64,000 nucleotides of DNA from Streptomyces sp. CBMA291 (GTDB lineage: Bacteria; Actinomycetota; Actinomycetes; Streptomycetales; Streptomycetaceae), in NCBI RefSeq assembly GCF_014596525.1, contig NZ_MSJP01000098.1:1-64000 (forward strand). Reading direction: 5' to 3'. A model generated the notes under the pieces. That model was given only the letters and a program-made list of their open reading frames with translations. It was not told where the DNA came from and ran no database searches. Made by a program: the position numbers and the translations under genes. This document shows positions 17,536-26,207 of the stretch, piece after piece; within the stretch, counting starts at the first letter, position 1; each line of letters begins with the position of its first letter.

Positions 17536-18332
17536 GCGCCGCGCCGCCGCTGGCGCTGACCGTCGCCGGTTCCGACTCCGGCGGCGGCGCGGGCGTCCAG
17601 GCCGATCTGAAGACCATGCTGGCGCTCGGCGTCCACGGCATGAGCGTCCTCACCGCCGTCACCGCCCAGAACTCGCGGGGCGTCCAGGGCGTCTGGGAAC
17701 TCCCGGTGGAGGCCGTACGCGCCCAGTACCGGTCCGTCGTCGACGACATCGGCGTCCACGCCGTCAAGACCGGCATGCTGGCCTCCGCCGGGCTCGTCGA
17801 GACCGTCGCCGCACTCCTCTCGGAGACCACCGCGCCCGTCGTCGTCGACCCCGTCGGCGTCTCCAAGCACGGCGATCCGCTGCTCGCGGCCTCCGCCCTC
17901 GACGCCGTACGCCGCGAACTGCTGCCCCGGGCGACCGTCGCCACGCCCAACCTGGACGAAGTGACACAGCTCACGGGGGTCCACGTCGTGCACGAGAGCG
18001 ATCTGAGGACCGCCGCCGAAGCCGTCCTCTCGTACGGGCCCGAGTGGGTCCTGATCAAGGGCGGACACCTGCCCACCGGCACGGAGGCGGTCGACCTGCT
18101 CACCGACGGCGAGCGGGAACACTGGCTGCGCGCCCCGCGCCACGACAACCGGCACACCCACGGCACCGGCTGCACGCTCGCCTCGGCGATCGCCTCCGGG
18201 CTCGCCAAGGGCCTCGCCGTGCCGGAGGCCGTCCGGCAGGCCAAGGAGTATGTGACCGGAGCAATAGGCGCCGGATTCGCGCTGGGCACCGGAATCGGCC
18301 CGGTCGACCACGGCTGGCGGTTCAGGGACTGA
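17532..18332 (+). CDS. thiD: Hydroxymethylpyrimidine/phosphomethylpyrimidine kinase
   Basis: Ribokinase-fold enzyme that phosphorylates HMP and HMP-P in thiamine synthesis or salvage. 266 residues. AGSDSGGGAGVQADLKT at the N-terminus binds HMP; the active-site block HGTGCTLASAIASGL is near the C-terminus. GTG start overlaps the thiL stop by 4 nt. A bidirectional terminator separates it from the convergent rpmB. Confidence 0.95.
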   Translation: MSAAPPLALTVAGSDSGGGAGVQADLKTMLALGVHGMSVLTAVTAQNSRGVQGVWELPVEAVRAQYRSVVDDIGVHAVKTGMLASAGLVETVAALLSETTAPVVVDPVGVSKHGDPLLAASALDAVRRELLPRATVATPNLDEVTQLTGVHVVHESDLRTAAEAVLSYGPEWVLIKGGHLPTGTEAVDLLTDGEREHWLRAPRHDNRHTHGTGCTLASAIASGLAKGLAVPEAVRQAKEYVTGAIGAGFALGTGIGPVDHGWRFRD

Positions 18333-18423
18333 GGGGGGAGGCGCCGGGGGACCCCTGGGCGCAGCCCGCAGACCCCAAGACCGCAGGGGTCTCCTACCGG
18401 CAGCGTCCGTTTCCGGGCATGGC

Positions 18424-18457
18424 AAAAGGCCGGTTCACCGAGGTGAACCGGCCTTTC
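18424..18457. terminator. Bidirectional terminator between thiD and rpmB
   Basis: AAAGGCCGGTTCACC (18425-18439) pairs with 18442-18456. The A-run on one side and T-run on the other allow termination in both directions, fitting the convergent genes. Confidence 0.88.
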
Positions 18458-18497
18458 AAGGCAACCGCAGGGGCTGCGCTACGACAGAACGTCGCGA

Positions 18498-18683
18498 TTA
18501 GCGCGAGACCTTGCCGGCCTTGATGCACGAGGTGCAGACGTTGAGCCGCTTCGGCGTCCGACCGACCACGGCACGCACGCGCTGGATGTTCGGGTTCCAG
18601 CGACGGGACGTACGGCGGTGCGAGTGCGAAATGTTGTTGCCGAAGCCCGGCCCCTTGCCGCAGACGTCGCAGTTGGCAGCCAC
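18498..18683 (-). CDS. rpmB: 50S ribosomal protein L28
   Basis: 61-residue large-subunit protein. This is the zinc-binding (C+) form with C5, C8 (CDVC) and C50, C53 (CTSC). Streptomyces typically has more than one rpmB, and zinc-free copies are induced by Zur under zinc starvation; this copy keeps all four cysteines. ATG at complement 18683. Monocistronic. Confidence 0.96.
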   Translation of the reverse strand: MAANCDVCGKGPGFGNNISHSHRRTSRRWNPNIQRVRAVVGRTPKRLNVCTSCIKAGKVSR

Positions 18684-18918
18684 GGGTCACTCCAAAGACT
18701 TCAGAATTACAGTGAAATCCGGCGCACCGGAATCAGGAGTCTGAAGTGGCTTGCCGGGGAACGGCCCGGTTTGAACCGGGCAACCGAAGCAGCATACAAC
18801 GCCTGCTTCGGTAGAACGAAACTACCACGGTCCGAGCGGACCCCGCCCCGGGGCCCGCCTCCCGGAGGGTCCCTCCGGGTCTACCCTGCGGTGAGCTACC
18901 GCCGAAGGAGGACCCCCG

Positions 18919-20619
18919 TTGTCGCGAGCCCTTCCGCCCCCCGAGAAGCTCGCCGAGCTGGACGCCGACGCGGTCAGGACCTGGTGCGCGCGGATGCTCG
19001 ACGCCCTCGGCGGGGAGCGCGAGGAGATCGACGCGATCAACGTCTACCCCGTCCCCGACGGGGACACCGGCACCAATCTGTACCTCACGGCGGAAGCCGC
19101 CCACGAGGCCGTGGAGGCCGTCTTCGCGGCCTCCGCGCCCGACACCGCCGAGACCGTACGGGCCATGGCGCACGGCGCCCTCCTCGGCGCCCGGGGCAAC
19201 TCCGGCACCATCCTGTCCCAGCTCCTGCGCGGCATGGCGGGGGTCCTCGCCAGGGGAGGTGACGGAGACCACCTCGCCCGCGCCCTCGCCGAGGCCTCCG
19301 ACGCGGCCAGGGGCGCCGTCGCCCGCCCCGTGGAAGGCACCATCCTCACCGTGGCCGCCGCCGCGGCGGCCGCCTGCGCGGACGGCGGAACGCTCGCCGA
19401 GGTGGCCACCGCGGCCCACCGGGGCGCCCGCACCGCCCTCGCCGCCACCCCGGCCCAGCTGACCGCCCTGGCCCGCGCGGGCGTCGTCGACGCGGGCGGC
19501 CGGGGGCTCGTCACGGTCCTCGGAGCCCTGGTGGAGACGGTGACGGGAGGCACGGGGGGAACCGGAACCGGAACTGGACCTGGGACCGGGACCGCGCCCG
19601 CCATCGGAGCCGTATCCGCGGACGAGGCCCACCCCGCCCCCGTACCGGCTCGCGGCTCCGTACCCGCTCGCGCCCCCTCCGCCCCCGGCGACCCCTGCCC
19701 CGCCGAAGACGGTCCCGCCTACGAGGTCATCTACCTCCTGGAGGCCGACGACGACGCCGTCGGGCTGCTGCGCGCCCGGCTCGACGCGCTGGGGGACTCC
19801 CTCGTCGTCGTCGGCGGCGACGGCCTGTGGAACGTGCACGTGCACGTCGACGACCCCGGCGCCGCCGTCGAGGCGGGCATCGAGGCCGGCCGCCCCCACC
19901 GCATCCGCATCAGCCACTTCGCCGCCGACGCAGCCGCCGCCGACCAGGGCGAACGCGCCCAGCGGGCCGTCGTCGCCGTCGTCCCCGGCGAAGGCCTCGC
20001 CGGACTCTGCGCCGAAGCGGGCGCCACCACCGTGCGGAGCAGGCCCGGCGAGCCCCCGGCGGGCGACGAACTCCTCGACGCCATCCGCCGCGCCCACGCC
20101 CGCGAGGTCGTCCTGCTGCCCAACGACACCGAACTGCGCCAGACCGCCGCCGCCGTCGCCGAACGCGCCAGGGCCGAGGGCATCCGGGTCGCCCTCATCC
20201 CCACCAGGGCCGCCGTCCAGGGCATCGCCGCCCTCGCCGTCCACGAACCGGACCGGCGCTTCGACGAGGACGTCGTCGCCATGACGGCCGCCGCCGGAGC
20301 CACCCGCTACGCCGAACTCGCCGTCGCCGAGCACCAGTCCTTCACCTCGGCCGGCGTCTGCCAGGCGGGCGACGTCCTCGGTCTCATCGAGGGCGACGTC
20401 GCCGTCATCGGCAAGGACCTCACCGAGACCGCCCGCACCGTCCTGGACCGGATGCTCTCGGCGGGCGGCGAACTCGTCACCCTCGTCGTCGCCGACGACA
20501 CCCCGCCCGGCCTCGCCCCCGACCTCGAACACCACGTCCGGCGCGGCTATCTGGCCGTCGACACCACCACGTACCACGCGGGCACCGGAGCCCCGCCGCT
20601 GCTCATCGGAGTGGAGTGA
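18919..20619 (+). CDS. DAK2 / FakA-like fatty-acid kinase domain protein
   Basis: 566-residue soluble protein of the DhaL-DegV-associated (FakA/YloV) family; characterised relatives phosphorylate fatty acids bound to a DegV partner. TTG start at 18919 with GAAGGAGGA 6 nt upstream. The DAK2/DhaL domain fills about residues 10-205, with the metal-binding VYPVPDGDTGTN at about 42-53 and GARGNSGTILSQ at about 94-105. A 50-residue Gly/Thr/Pro-rich linker follows (about 208-258), and then the C-terminal domain. It lies directly upstream of recG, as in many bacteria. Substrate unproven here. Confidence 0.88.
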   Translation: MSRALPPPEKLAELDADAVRTWCARMLDALGGEREEIDAINVYPVPDGDTGTNLYLTAEAAHEAVEAVFAASAPDTAETVRAMAHGALLGARGNSGTILSQLLRGMAGVLARGGDGDHLARALAEASDAARGAVARPVEGTILTVAAAAAAACADGGTLAEVATAAHRGARTALAATPAQLTALARAGVVDAGGRGLVTVLGALVETVTGGTGGTGTGTGPGTGTAPAIGAVSADEAHPAPVPARGSVPARAPSAPGDPCPAEDGPAYEVIYLLEADDDAVGLLRARLDALGDSLVVVGGDGLWNVHVHVDDPGAAVEAGIEAGRPHRIRISHFAADAAAADQGERAQRAVVAVVPGEGLAGLCAEAGATTVRSRPGEPPAGDELLDAIRRAHAREVVLLPNDTELRQTAAAVAERARAEGIRVALIPTRAAVQGIAALAVHEPDRRFDEDVVAMTAAAGATRYAELAVAEHQSFTSAGVCQAGDVLGLIEGDVAVIGKDLTETARTVLDRMLSAGGELVTLVVADDTPPGLAPDLEHHVRRGYLAVDTTTYHAGTGAPPLLIGVE

Positions 20620-20660
20620 CACGCCGGTCCCCGCCCCGTCTGTCGGTGTCGTGGTGTGCA

Positions 20661-22862
20661 ATGGAACGCGTGCCCGCGCTCGACGAACCACTCAAGAAGT
20701 CCCTCGGCCCCGCCACCGCCAAGGTCATGGCCGAAGCCCTCGACCTGCACACGGTCGGCGACCTGCTCCACCACTACCCCCGCCGGTACGCCGAGCGGGG
20801 GGAGCTGACCACGCTCTCCGACCTGCCGCTCGACGAGCACGTCACCGTGGTCGCCCAGGTCGCCGACGCCCGGGTGCTCACCTTCAACGGGGCCAAGGGG
20901 CGCGGCCAGCGCCTCGAAGTGACCATCACCGACGGCAGCGGCCGCCTCCAACTGGTCTTCTTCGGCAAGGGAGTGCACAAGCCGCACAAGGACCTGCTGC
21001 CCGGCACCCGCGCGATGTTCGCCGGGAAGGTGTCGCTCTTCAACCGGCGCCTCCAGCTCGCCCACCCCGCGTACGAACTCCTCCGCGGCGACGGCGAGCA
21101 GACCGTGGACGCCTGGGCGGGCGCCCTCATCCCGATCTACCCGGCCACCACCAAACTGGAGTCCTGGAAGATCGCCAAGGCGGTCGACGCGGTCCTGCCC
21201 AGCGCCGCCGACGCCGTCGACCCGCTCCCCGAGGCCCTGCGCGAGGGCCGGGGCCTCGCCGAGCTGCCCGACGCCCTCCGGCTCGTCCACCGCCCCCGTA
21301 CCAAGGCGGACATCGAGACCGCCCGCGACCGCCTCAAATGGGACGAGGCCTTCGTCCTCCAGGTCGCCCTCGCCCGCCGCAGGCACGCCGACACCCAGCT
21401 GCCCGCCGTCGCCCGAAAGCCCGCCCCCGACGGCATCCTGGACGCCTTCGACGCCCGGCTGCCCTTCACCCTCACCGAGGGGCAGCGGAAGGTCTCCGCC
21501 GAGATCTTCGCCGACCTCGCCACCGAGCACCCCATGCACCGCCTCCTCCAGGGCGAGGTCGGCTCGGGAAAGACGATGGTCGCGCTCCGCGCCATGCTTG
21601 CCGTCGTGGACGCCGGGGGACAGGCCGCGATGCTCGCCCCCACCGAGGTCCTCGCCCAGCAGCACCACCGCTCGATCACCGAGATGATGGGGGAGCTGGC
21701 CGAGGGAGGGATGCTCGGCGGGGCCGACCGGGCCACCAAGGTCGTGCTCCTCACCGGCTCCATGGGCGCCGCCGCCCGCCGGCACGCCCTGCTCGACCTG
21801 GTCACCGGCGAGGCGGGCCTGGTCATCGGCACCCACGCCCTGATCGAGGACAAGGTCGCCTTCCACGATCTGGGCCTGGTCGTCGTCGACGAACAGCACC
21901 GCTTCGGCGTGGAACAGCGCGACGCCCTGCGGGGCAAGGGCAAGCAGCCCCCGCACCTCCTGGTGATGACCGCCACGCCCATTCCGCGTACGGTCGCCAT
22001 GACCGTCTTCGGCGACCTGGAGACCTCGGTCCTCGACCAGCTCCCCGCCGGGCGGTCCCCGATCGCCAGCCATGTCGTCCCCGCCGCCGACAAACCGCAC
22101 TTCCTCACCCGCGCCTGGGAACGGGTCCGCGAGGAGGTCGCCAAGGGCCATCAGGCGTACGTGGTCTGCCCGCGCATCGGCGACGAGGAGGACCGGAAGA
22201 AGACCGGGACCGCAGGGGCCTCCGGGGCCGCCGGGGACGACGGGAAGCGCCCGCCGCTCGCCGTCCTCGACGTGGCGGAGAAGCTGGGCGCCGGGCCGCT
22301 CGCCGGGCTCCGGATCGCCGTGCTGCACGGCAGGATGCACCCCGACGACAAGGACGACGTGATGCGCCGCTTCGCCGCGGGCGAGCTGGACGTCCTCGTC
22401 GCCACCACCGTCATCGAGGTCGGCGTCAACGTCCCCAACGCCACCGCCATGGTGATCATGGACGCGGACCGGTTCGGCGTCTCCCAGCTCCACCAGCTGC
22501 GCGGCCGGGTCGGGCGGGGTTCCGCCCCCGGGCTCTGCCTCCTCGTCAGCGAGATGCCCGAGGCGAGCCCCGCCCGGCAGCGGCTCAACGCGGTCGCGGC
22601 CACCCTCGACGGCTTCGAGCTCTCCCGGATCGACCTGGAGCAGCGGCGCGAGGGCGACGTCCTCGGCCAGGCCCAGTCCGGCGCCCGGTCCTCGCTGCGC
22701 GTCCTCACCGTCATCGACGACGAGGAGGTCATCGCCGCCGCCCGCGAGGAGGCCACCGCCCTCGTCCTCGCCGACCCCGATCTCACCGCCCATCCCGCGA
22801 CGCGGACCGCGCTCGACGCCCTCCTCGACAAGGACCGGGAGGAGTACCTGGAGAAGGGCTGA
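20661..22862 (+). CDS. recG: ATP-dependent DNA helicase RecG
   Basis: Branch-migrating helicase for stalled forks and recombination. 733 residues. An N-terminal wedge/OB domain (about 60-150) precedes helicase motif I GEVGSGKTMVA (about 300), motif II DEQH (VVVDEQHRFG), motif III TATPIPRT and the C-terminal lobe ending QLRGRVGRG with the TRG motif region. A Gly/Ala-rich insert (about 515-530, TGTAGASGAAGDDGK) is lineage-specific. ATG 20661 was preferred over a GTG 12 nt earlier; neither has a clear ribosome site. Confidence 0.95.
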   Translation: MERVPALDEPLKKSLGPATAKVMAEALDLHTVGDLLHHYPRRYAERGELTTLSDLPLDEHVTVVAQVADARVLTFNGAKGRGQRLEVTITDGSGRLQLVFFGKGVHKPHKDLLPGTRAMFAGKVSLFNRRLQLAHPAYELLRGDGEQTVDAWAGALIPIYPATTKLESWKIAKAVDAVLPSAADAVDPLPEALREGRGLAELPDALRLVHRPRTKADIETARDRLKWDEAFVLQVALARRRHADTQLPAVARKPAPDGILDAFDARLPFTLTEGQRKVSAEIFADLATEHPMHRLLQGEVGSGKTMVALRAMLAVVDAGGQAAMLAPTEVLAQQHHRSITEMMGELAEGGMLGGADRATKVVLLTGSMGAAARRHALLDLVTGEAGLVIGTHALIEDKVAFHDLGLVVVDEQHRFGVEQRDALRGKGKQPPHLLVMTATPIPRTVAMTVFGDLETSVLDQLPAGRSPIASHVVPAADKPHFLTRAWERVREEVAKGHQAYVVCPRIGDEEDRKKTGTAGASGAAGDDGKRPPLAVLDVAEKLGAGPLAGLRIAVLHGRMHPDDKDDVMRRFAAGELDVLVATTVIEVGVNVPNATAMVIMDADRFGVSQLHQLRGRVGRGSAPGLCLLVSEMPEASPARQRLNAVAATLDGFELSRIDLEQRREGDVLGQAQSGARSSLRVLTVIDDEEVIAAAREEATALVLADPDLTAHPATRTALDALLDKDREEYLEKG

Positions 22863-22929
22863 CGGCGCGGGGCGGAAGGCCGCCATAAGCTGTCGCGTAC
22901 GCAATGGTTTACGGAGAACGAGGACATCG

Positions 22930-23514
22930 ATGACCCGCGTGATCGCCGGTACGGCCGGCGGGCGCCGCCTGGCCGTACCGCCCGGCAACGGCACCCGCCC
23001 CACTTCCGACCGGGCGCGTGAAGGCCTCTTCTCCACCTGGGAGGCGTTCCTCGGCACCCTCGACGGAGCCAGGGTCGCCGACCTGTACGCGGGCTCGGGC
23101 GCCGTCGGCCTCGAAGCGCTCTCCCGGGGCGCCGCCCACGCCCTGCTCGTCGAGGCGGAGCCGCGCGCGGCCCGGACCATCCGGGAGAACGTGAAGGCGA
23201 TCGGACTGCCCGGTGCCGAGCAGCGCACCGGCAGAGCGGAGCAGATCGTCACGGGCCCGGCCCCTGCCGACCCCTACGACCTGGTCTTTCTCGATCCCCC
23301 GTACGCCGTCACCGACGAGGAGCTGCGCGAGATACTCCTCACACTCCGCTCGGGGGGCTGGCTCGCGGACGACGCCCTCGTCACCGTGGAGCGCAGCACC
23401 AGAGGCGGGGAGTTCGGCTGGCCGGAGGGCTTCGAACCACTGCGCTCCCGTCGTTACGGCGAGGGAACGTTTTGGTACGGTCGCGCCGCCTCTACGTGCG
23501 AAGACGCACGATGA
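22930..23514 (+). CDS. rsmD: 16S rRNA (guanine(966)-N2)-methyltransferase RsmD
   Basis: SAM-dependent methyltransferase modifying 16S rRNA G966 in the 30S subunit. 194 residues. N-terminal RVIAGTAGGRRLAVPPG and RPTSDRAREGLFS are RsmD hallmarks; SAM motif DLYAGSGAVGLEALSRGA; catalytic FLDPPY. Its stop codon region overlaps the possible upstream start of coaD, and the rsmD-coaD pair is widely conserved. Confidence 0.95.
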   Translation: MTRVIAGTAGGRRLAVPPGNGTRPTSDRAREGLFSTWEAFLGTLDGARVADLYAGSGAVGLEALSRGAAHALLVEAEPRAARTIRENVKAIGLPGAEQRTGRAEQIVTGPAPADPYDLVFLDPPYAVTDEELREILLTLRSGGWLADDALVTVERSTRGGEFGWPEGFEPLRSRRYGEGTFWYGRAASTCEDAR

Positions 23515-23540
23515 CCGGACCGGAGAGCGAGGGACCAAAG

Positions 23541-24020
23541 TTGCGCCGCGCCGTCTGTCCTGGGTCATTCGACCCCATCACCAACGGACATCTCGACATC
23601 ATCGCCCGCGCCTCCAAGCTGTACGACGTCGTACATGTCGCGGTGATGATCAACCAGTCGAAGAAGGGCCTGTTCACGGTCGAGGAGCGGATCGAGCTGA
23701 TCCGCGAGGTGACCTCCGGCTTCGGCAACGTCGAGGTGGAGTCCTTCCACGGGCTGCTCGTCGACTTCTGCAAGCAGCGTGACATCCCCGCCATCGTCAA
23801 GGGCCTCCGCGCGGTCAGCGACTTCGACTACGAGTTGCAGATGGCGCAGATGAACATCGGGCTCACGGGCGTGGAGACCCTCTTCGTCCCCACCAACCCG
23901 ACGTACAGCTTCCTCTCCTCCTCCCTGGTGAAGGAGGTCGCCGCCTGGGGCGGCGACGTCTCCCACCTCGTCCCGCCGACGGTCCTGGAGAGGCTCGCCG
24001 AGCGCCTGCGGGCAAAGTGA
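23541..24020 (+). CDS. coaD: Phosphopantetheine adenylyltransferase
   Basis: Penultimate enzyme of coenzyme A synthesis. 159 residues from TTG 23541 with AGGGA 8 nt upstream, giving MRRAVCPGSFDPITNGHLDI, the usual N-terminus and length. An in-frame ATG at 23511, overlapping the rsmD stop (ATGA), would add ten residues and cannot be excluded. The nucleotidyltransferase TxGH motif is TNGH; the C-terminal SSSLVKE is conserved. Confidence 0.95.
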   Translation: MRRAVCPGSFDPITNGHLDIIARASKLYDVVHVAVMINQSKKGLFTVEERIELIREVTSGFGNVEVESFHGLLVDFCKQRDIPAIVKGLRAVSDFDYELQMAQMNIGLTGVETLFVPTNPTYSFLSSSLVKEVAAWGGDVSHLVPPTVLERLAERLRAK

Positions 24021-24130
24021 CGCGCGGCCACCGCCGTTGACCCTCCGTCACCTGGTGTCGGACGGGCGCCGACTGCCCTTACAGTCGTCCCGTCCGTCTC
24101 CATCCAGCTGTAGAGAGTGGCGAGCACCAG

Positions 24131-25198
24131 GTGGACGTGCAGAAGAAGCTCGACGAGATCGTGGCGACCGTGCGGGGCGCCCGTTCCCTGCCGATGTCGG
24201 CGTCCTGCGTGGTCAACCGCGCCGAGCTGCTCGCCCTGCTCGAAGAGGTCGGTCAGGCCCTGCCGGGCTCCCTCGCGCAGGCCCGGGAGCTGATCGGCGA
24301 CCGTGAGCAGATGGTCGAGCAGGCCCGCCAGGAGGCCGAGCGGATCATCGAGGCGGCCCGCGCCGAGCGGGGGTCGATCGTCTCCGACACCCAGGTCGCC
24401 CGGCTCTCGCAGGAGGAGGCCGATCGCATCCTCGCCGAGGCCCGCCGCGAGGCCGAGGAGGTCCGCGCCGAGGCCGACGACTACGTCGACTCCAAGCTGG
24501 CCAACTTCGAGGTCGTCCTCAACAAGACGATCGGCTCGGTCGACCGGGGCCGGGAGAAGCTCCTGGGCCGGGGCCCCGGGCTCGACCAGGACGGTTACGC
24601 GGACGAGGACGCCCCCGAGTACAGCGCGGACCCGCAGACCCTGATCCACCGCGCCGACGCGTACGTGGACGCCAAGCTCGGCGCCTTCGAGGCGGTCCTC
24701 AGCAAGACCCTGGAGGCCGTCGGGCACGGCCGGCGCAAGCTGCACGGCCGGATCGCCACCGACGCGCTCGGCGAGCACATGGCCGCGCAGGACGGTCTGG
24801 GCGGCGGCGGTGTGCACACCAGCGACGCCGACTACCTGGCCGGACTCGCGGAGCTGGCCGATCCCGAACCGGCCCCCCTCCCGCAGCAAGGCCACCCGGG
24901 CTCCCAGGTCCCTCAGCCCGCCCAGGCGGACCCCTACGGGTACCCGCAGCAGGTCCCCCAGGCCGATCCGTACGCGGCCTACCAGCAGCAGTCGCAGCAG
25001 CCCGACCCGTACGGGTACCCCCAGGCGCCCTCGCAGGCCCCCCAGGCGGACCCCTATGGCTACCCGCAGCAGGATCCTTACCCGTACCAGCAGCCCGGCG
25101 GGCAGCCGCAGCAGGCCGCCGCGCTCGACGAGACCAGCTTCTTCGACACGAGCATGATCGACCTGGAGCAGCTCCGACGGTACGAGCAGGGGCACTGA
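24131..25198 (+). CDS. Coiled-coil protein with Pro/Gln/Tyr-rich repeat tail
   Basis: 355-residue cytoplasmic protein of uncertain function. Residues about 1-175 are helical with long Ala/Glu/Arg coiled coil (QEAERIIEAARAERG, EEADRILAEARREAEE), similar to ATP synthase b-subunit or DivIVA-type coiled coils. A duplicated segment with YVDSKLANFEVVLNKT (about 118) and YVDAKLGAFEAVLSKT (about 178) follows. Residues about 257-330 are PQ/DPYGYPQ repeats, and a conserved helix ends the protein (FFDTSMIDLEQLRRYEQ). GTG start without a strong ribosome site. The gene follows coaD in Streptomyces. A cell-envelope or polarity scaffold is plausible but unproven. Confidence 0.8.
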   Translation: MDVQKKLDEIVATVRGARSLPMSASCVVNRAELLALLEEVGQALPGSLAQARELIGDREQMVEQARQEAERIIEAARAERGSIVSDTQVARLSQEEADRILAEARREAEEVRAEADDYVDSKLANFEVVLNKTIGSVDRGREKLLGRGPGLDQDGYADEDAPEYSADPQTLIHRADAYVDAKLGAFEAVLSKTLEAVGHGRRKLHGRIATDALGEHMAAQDGLGGGGVHTSDADYLAGLAELADPEPAPLPQQGHPGSQVPQPAQADPYGYPQQVPQADPYAAYQQQSQQPDPYGYPQAPSQAPQADPYGYPQQDPYPYQQPGGQPQQAAALDETSFFDTSMIDLEQLRRYEQGH

Positions 25199-25218
25199 CC
25201 GGGCCGGAAACCGGGCAG

Positions 25219-25236
25219 CGGGGGATCAAGCCCCCG
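25219..25236. terminator. Small hairpin before the yceD promoter
   Basis: CGGGGG (25219-25224), loop ATCAAG, CCCCCG (25231-25236), 20 nt after the coiled-coil gene. Short stem without T-run, so a weak terminator candidate. Confidence 0.4.
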
Positions 25237-25237
25237 A

Positions 25238-25267
25238 TTGGGCCCTGAGCGAAGCGTCCAGTATCCT
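25238..25267 (+). promoter_or_regulatory. Candidate promoter of yceD-rpmF-rnc
   Basis: TTGGGC (25238-25243), an 18-nt spacer and TATCCT (25262-25267) resemble a HrdB promoter about 65 nt before the YceD start. Sequence inference only. Confidence 0.45.
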
Positions 25268-25333
25268 GGCTCTTCGGTCGCGCGTATTCCGCGATCCTTG
25301 CTGCCCACGTTCGGCAGCCACCCCCGACGCAGC

Positions 25334-26011
25334 ATGATTCCGAAAGCAGGAAGAGCCCTGAGCACGCGCCTCGACCACCGCAACCCCCTCGTGTTCGACA
25401 CACACGAGCTGGGGCGGCGTCCTGGCGCCCTCCAGCGGCTCTCCCGCACGGTCGAGGCCCCCCGGGACCTCGGCGTCGAGGGAGTCATCGGAGTGCCCCT
25501 GGGCTCTCCGGTGGAAATCGATCTCCGTCTTGAGTCGGTCATGGAAGGGGTGCTTGTCACAGGCACCGCCCGTGCATCGGCCGAGGGGGAGTGCGTAAGG
25601 TGTCTGGAGCCCGTCGAGCTTGATCTCGACGTGGACTTCCAGGAGATGTTCTCGTACCCCGAGTCCGACGACCGGGGCCGCTCCAAGGCGGCCGCGGAAG
25701 ACGAGGACGAGGGCGAAGAGGACATGATCCCCCTCGAGGACGGCATGTTCGACCTCGAACCCGTGCTGCGTGATGCGGTGGTGCTCGCACTGCCGATGCA
25801 GCCGGTGTGCCGGGAGGACTGTGCGGGTCTGTGTTCCGAATGCGGGACCAACCTGAACGAGAACCCGGACCACCACCATGACGCCGTCGACATCCGTTGG
25901 GCGGCATTGCAGGGACTCGCCGGTTCGCTGGGAACCGATGAGAAGGACAACATGAGCGGCAAAGCCTCTGACGGGGACGTCCGAAGCGCCGCCGAGAAGC
26001 AGGAGAAGTAG
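25334..26011 (+). CDS. yceD: YceD/DUF177 family protein
   Basis: Conserved partner of ribosomal protein L32; in other bacteria YceD proteins affect 23S rRNA maturation. 225 residues from ATG 25334. Conserved parts: LDHRNPLVFDTHELGRRPG, GECVRCLEP, and the cysteine cluster CREDCAGLCSECGTNLN. An acidic stretch lies in the middle. The ATG lacks a good ribosome site, whereas AGGAAGAG lies 5 nt before an in-frame CTG at 25358, which would give LSTRLDHRNPL, closer to the family N-terminus; the true start may be that CTG. rpmF follows after 2 nt and rnc after that. Confidence 0.9.
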   Translation: MIPKAGRALSTRLDHRNPLVFDTHELGRRPGALQRLSRTVEAPRDLGVEGVIGVPLGSPVEIDLRLESVMEGVLVTGTARASAEGECVRCLEPVELDLDVDFQEMFSYPESDDRGRSKAAAEDEDEGEEDMIPLEDGMFDLEPVLRDAVVLALPMQPVCREDCAGLCSECGTNLNENPDHHHDAVDIRWAALQGLAGSLGTDEKDNMSGKASDGDVRSAAEKQEK

Positions 26012-26013
26012 CC

Positions 26014-26187
26014 GTGGCTGTTCCGAAGCGGAAGATGTCGCGCAGCAACACGCGCCACCGCCGGTCGCAGTGGAAGGCTGCGGTCCCCACCCTGGTTTCG
26101 TGTGAGCGTTGCCAGGAGCCGAAGCAGCAGCACATCGCGTGCCCGAGCTGCGGCACCTACAACAAGCGCCAGGTCCTCTCGGTCTGA
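26014..26187 (+). CDS. rpmF: 50S ribosomal protein L32
   Basis: 57-residue ribosomal protein starting at GTG 26014, two bases after the yceD stop. N-terminal AVPKRKMSRSNTRHRR is diagnostic. It is the zinc-ribbon form with two CxxC pairs (CERC and CPSC). It forms the widely conserved yceD-rpmF unit, followed 20 nt later by rnc. Confidence 0.97.
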   Translation: MAVPKRKMSRSNTRHRRSQWKAAVPTLVSCERCQEPKQQHIACPSCGTYNKRQVLSV

Positions 26188-26207
26188 TTGGGCTGGTGAG
26201 AGGCGCA

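Noticed and set aside
23511..23540. Upstream ATG as coaD start
   Set aside because: Possible by overlap with the rsmD stop, but the TTG 30 nt later has a better ribosome site and gives the usual 159-residue protein. Kept only as an alternative.
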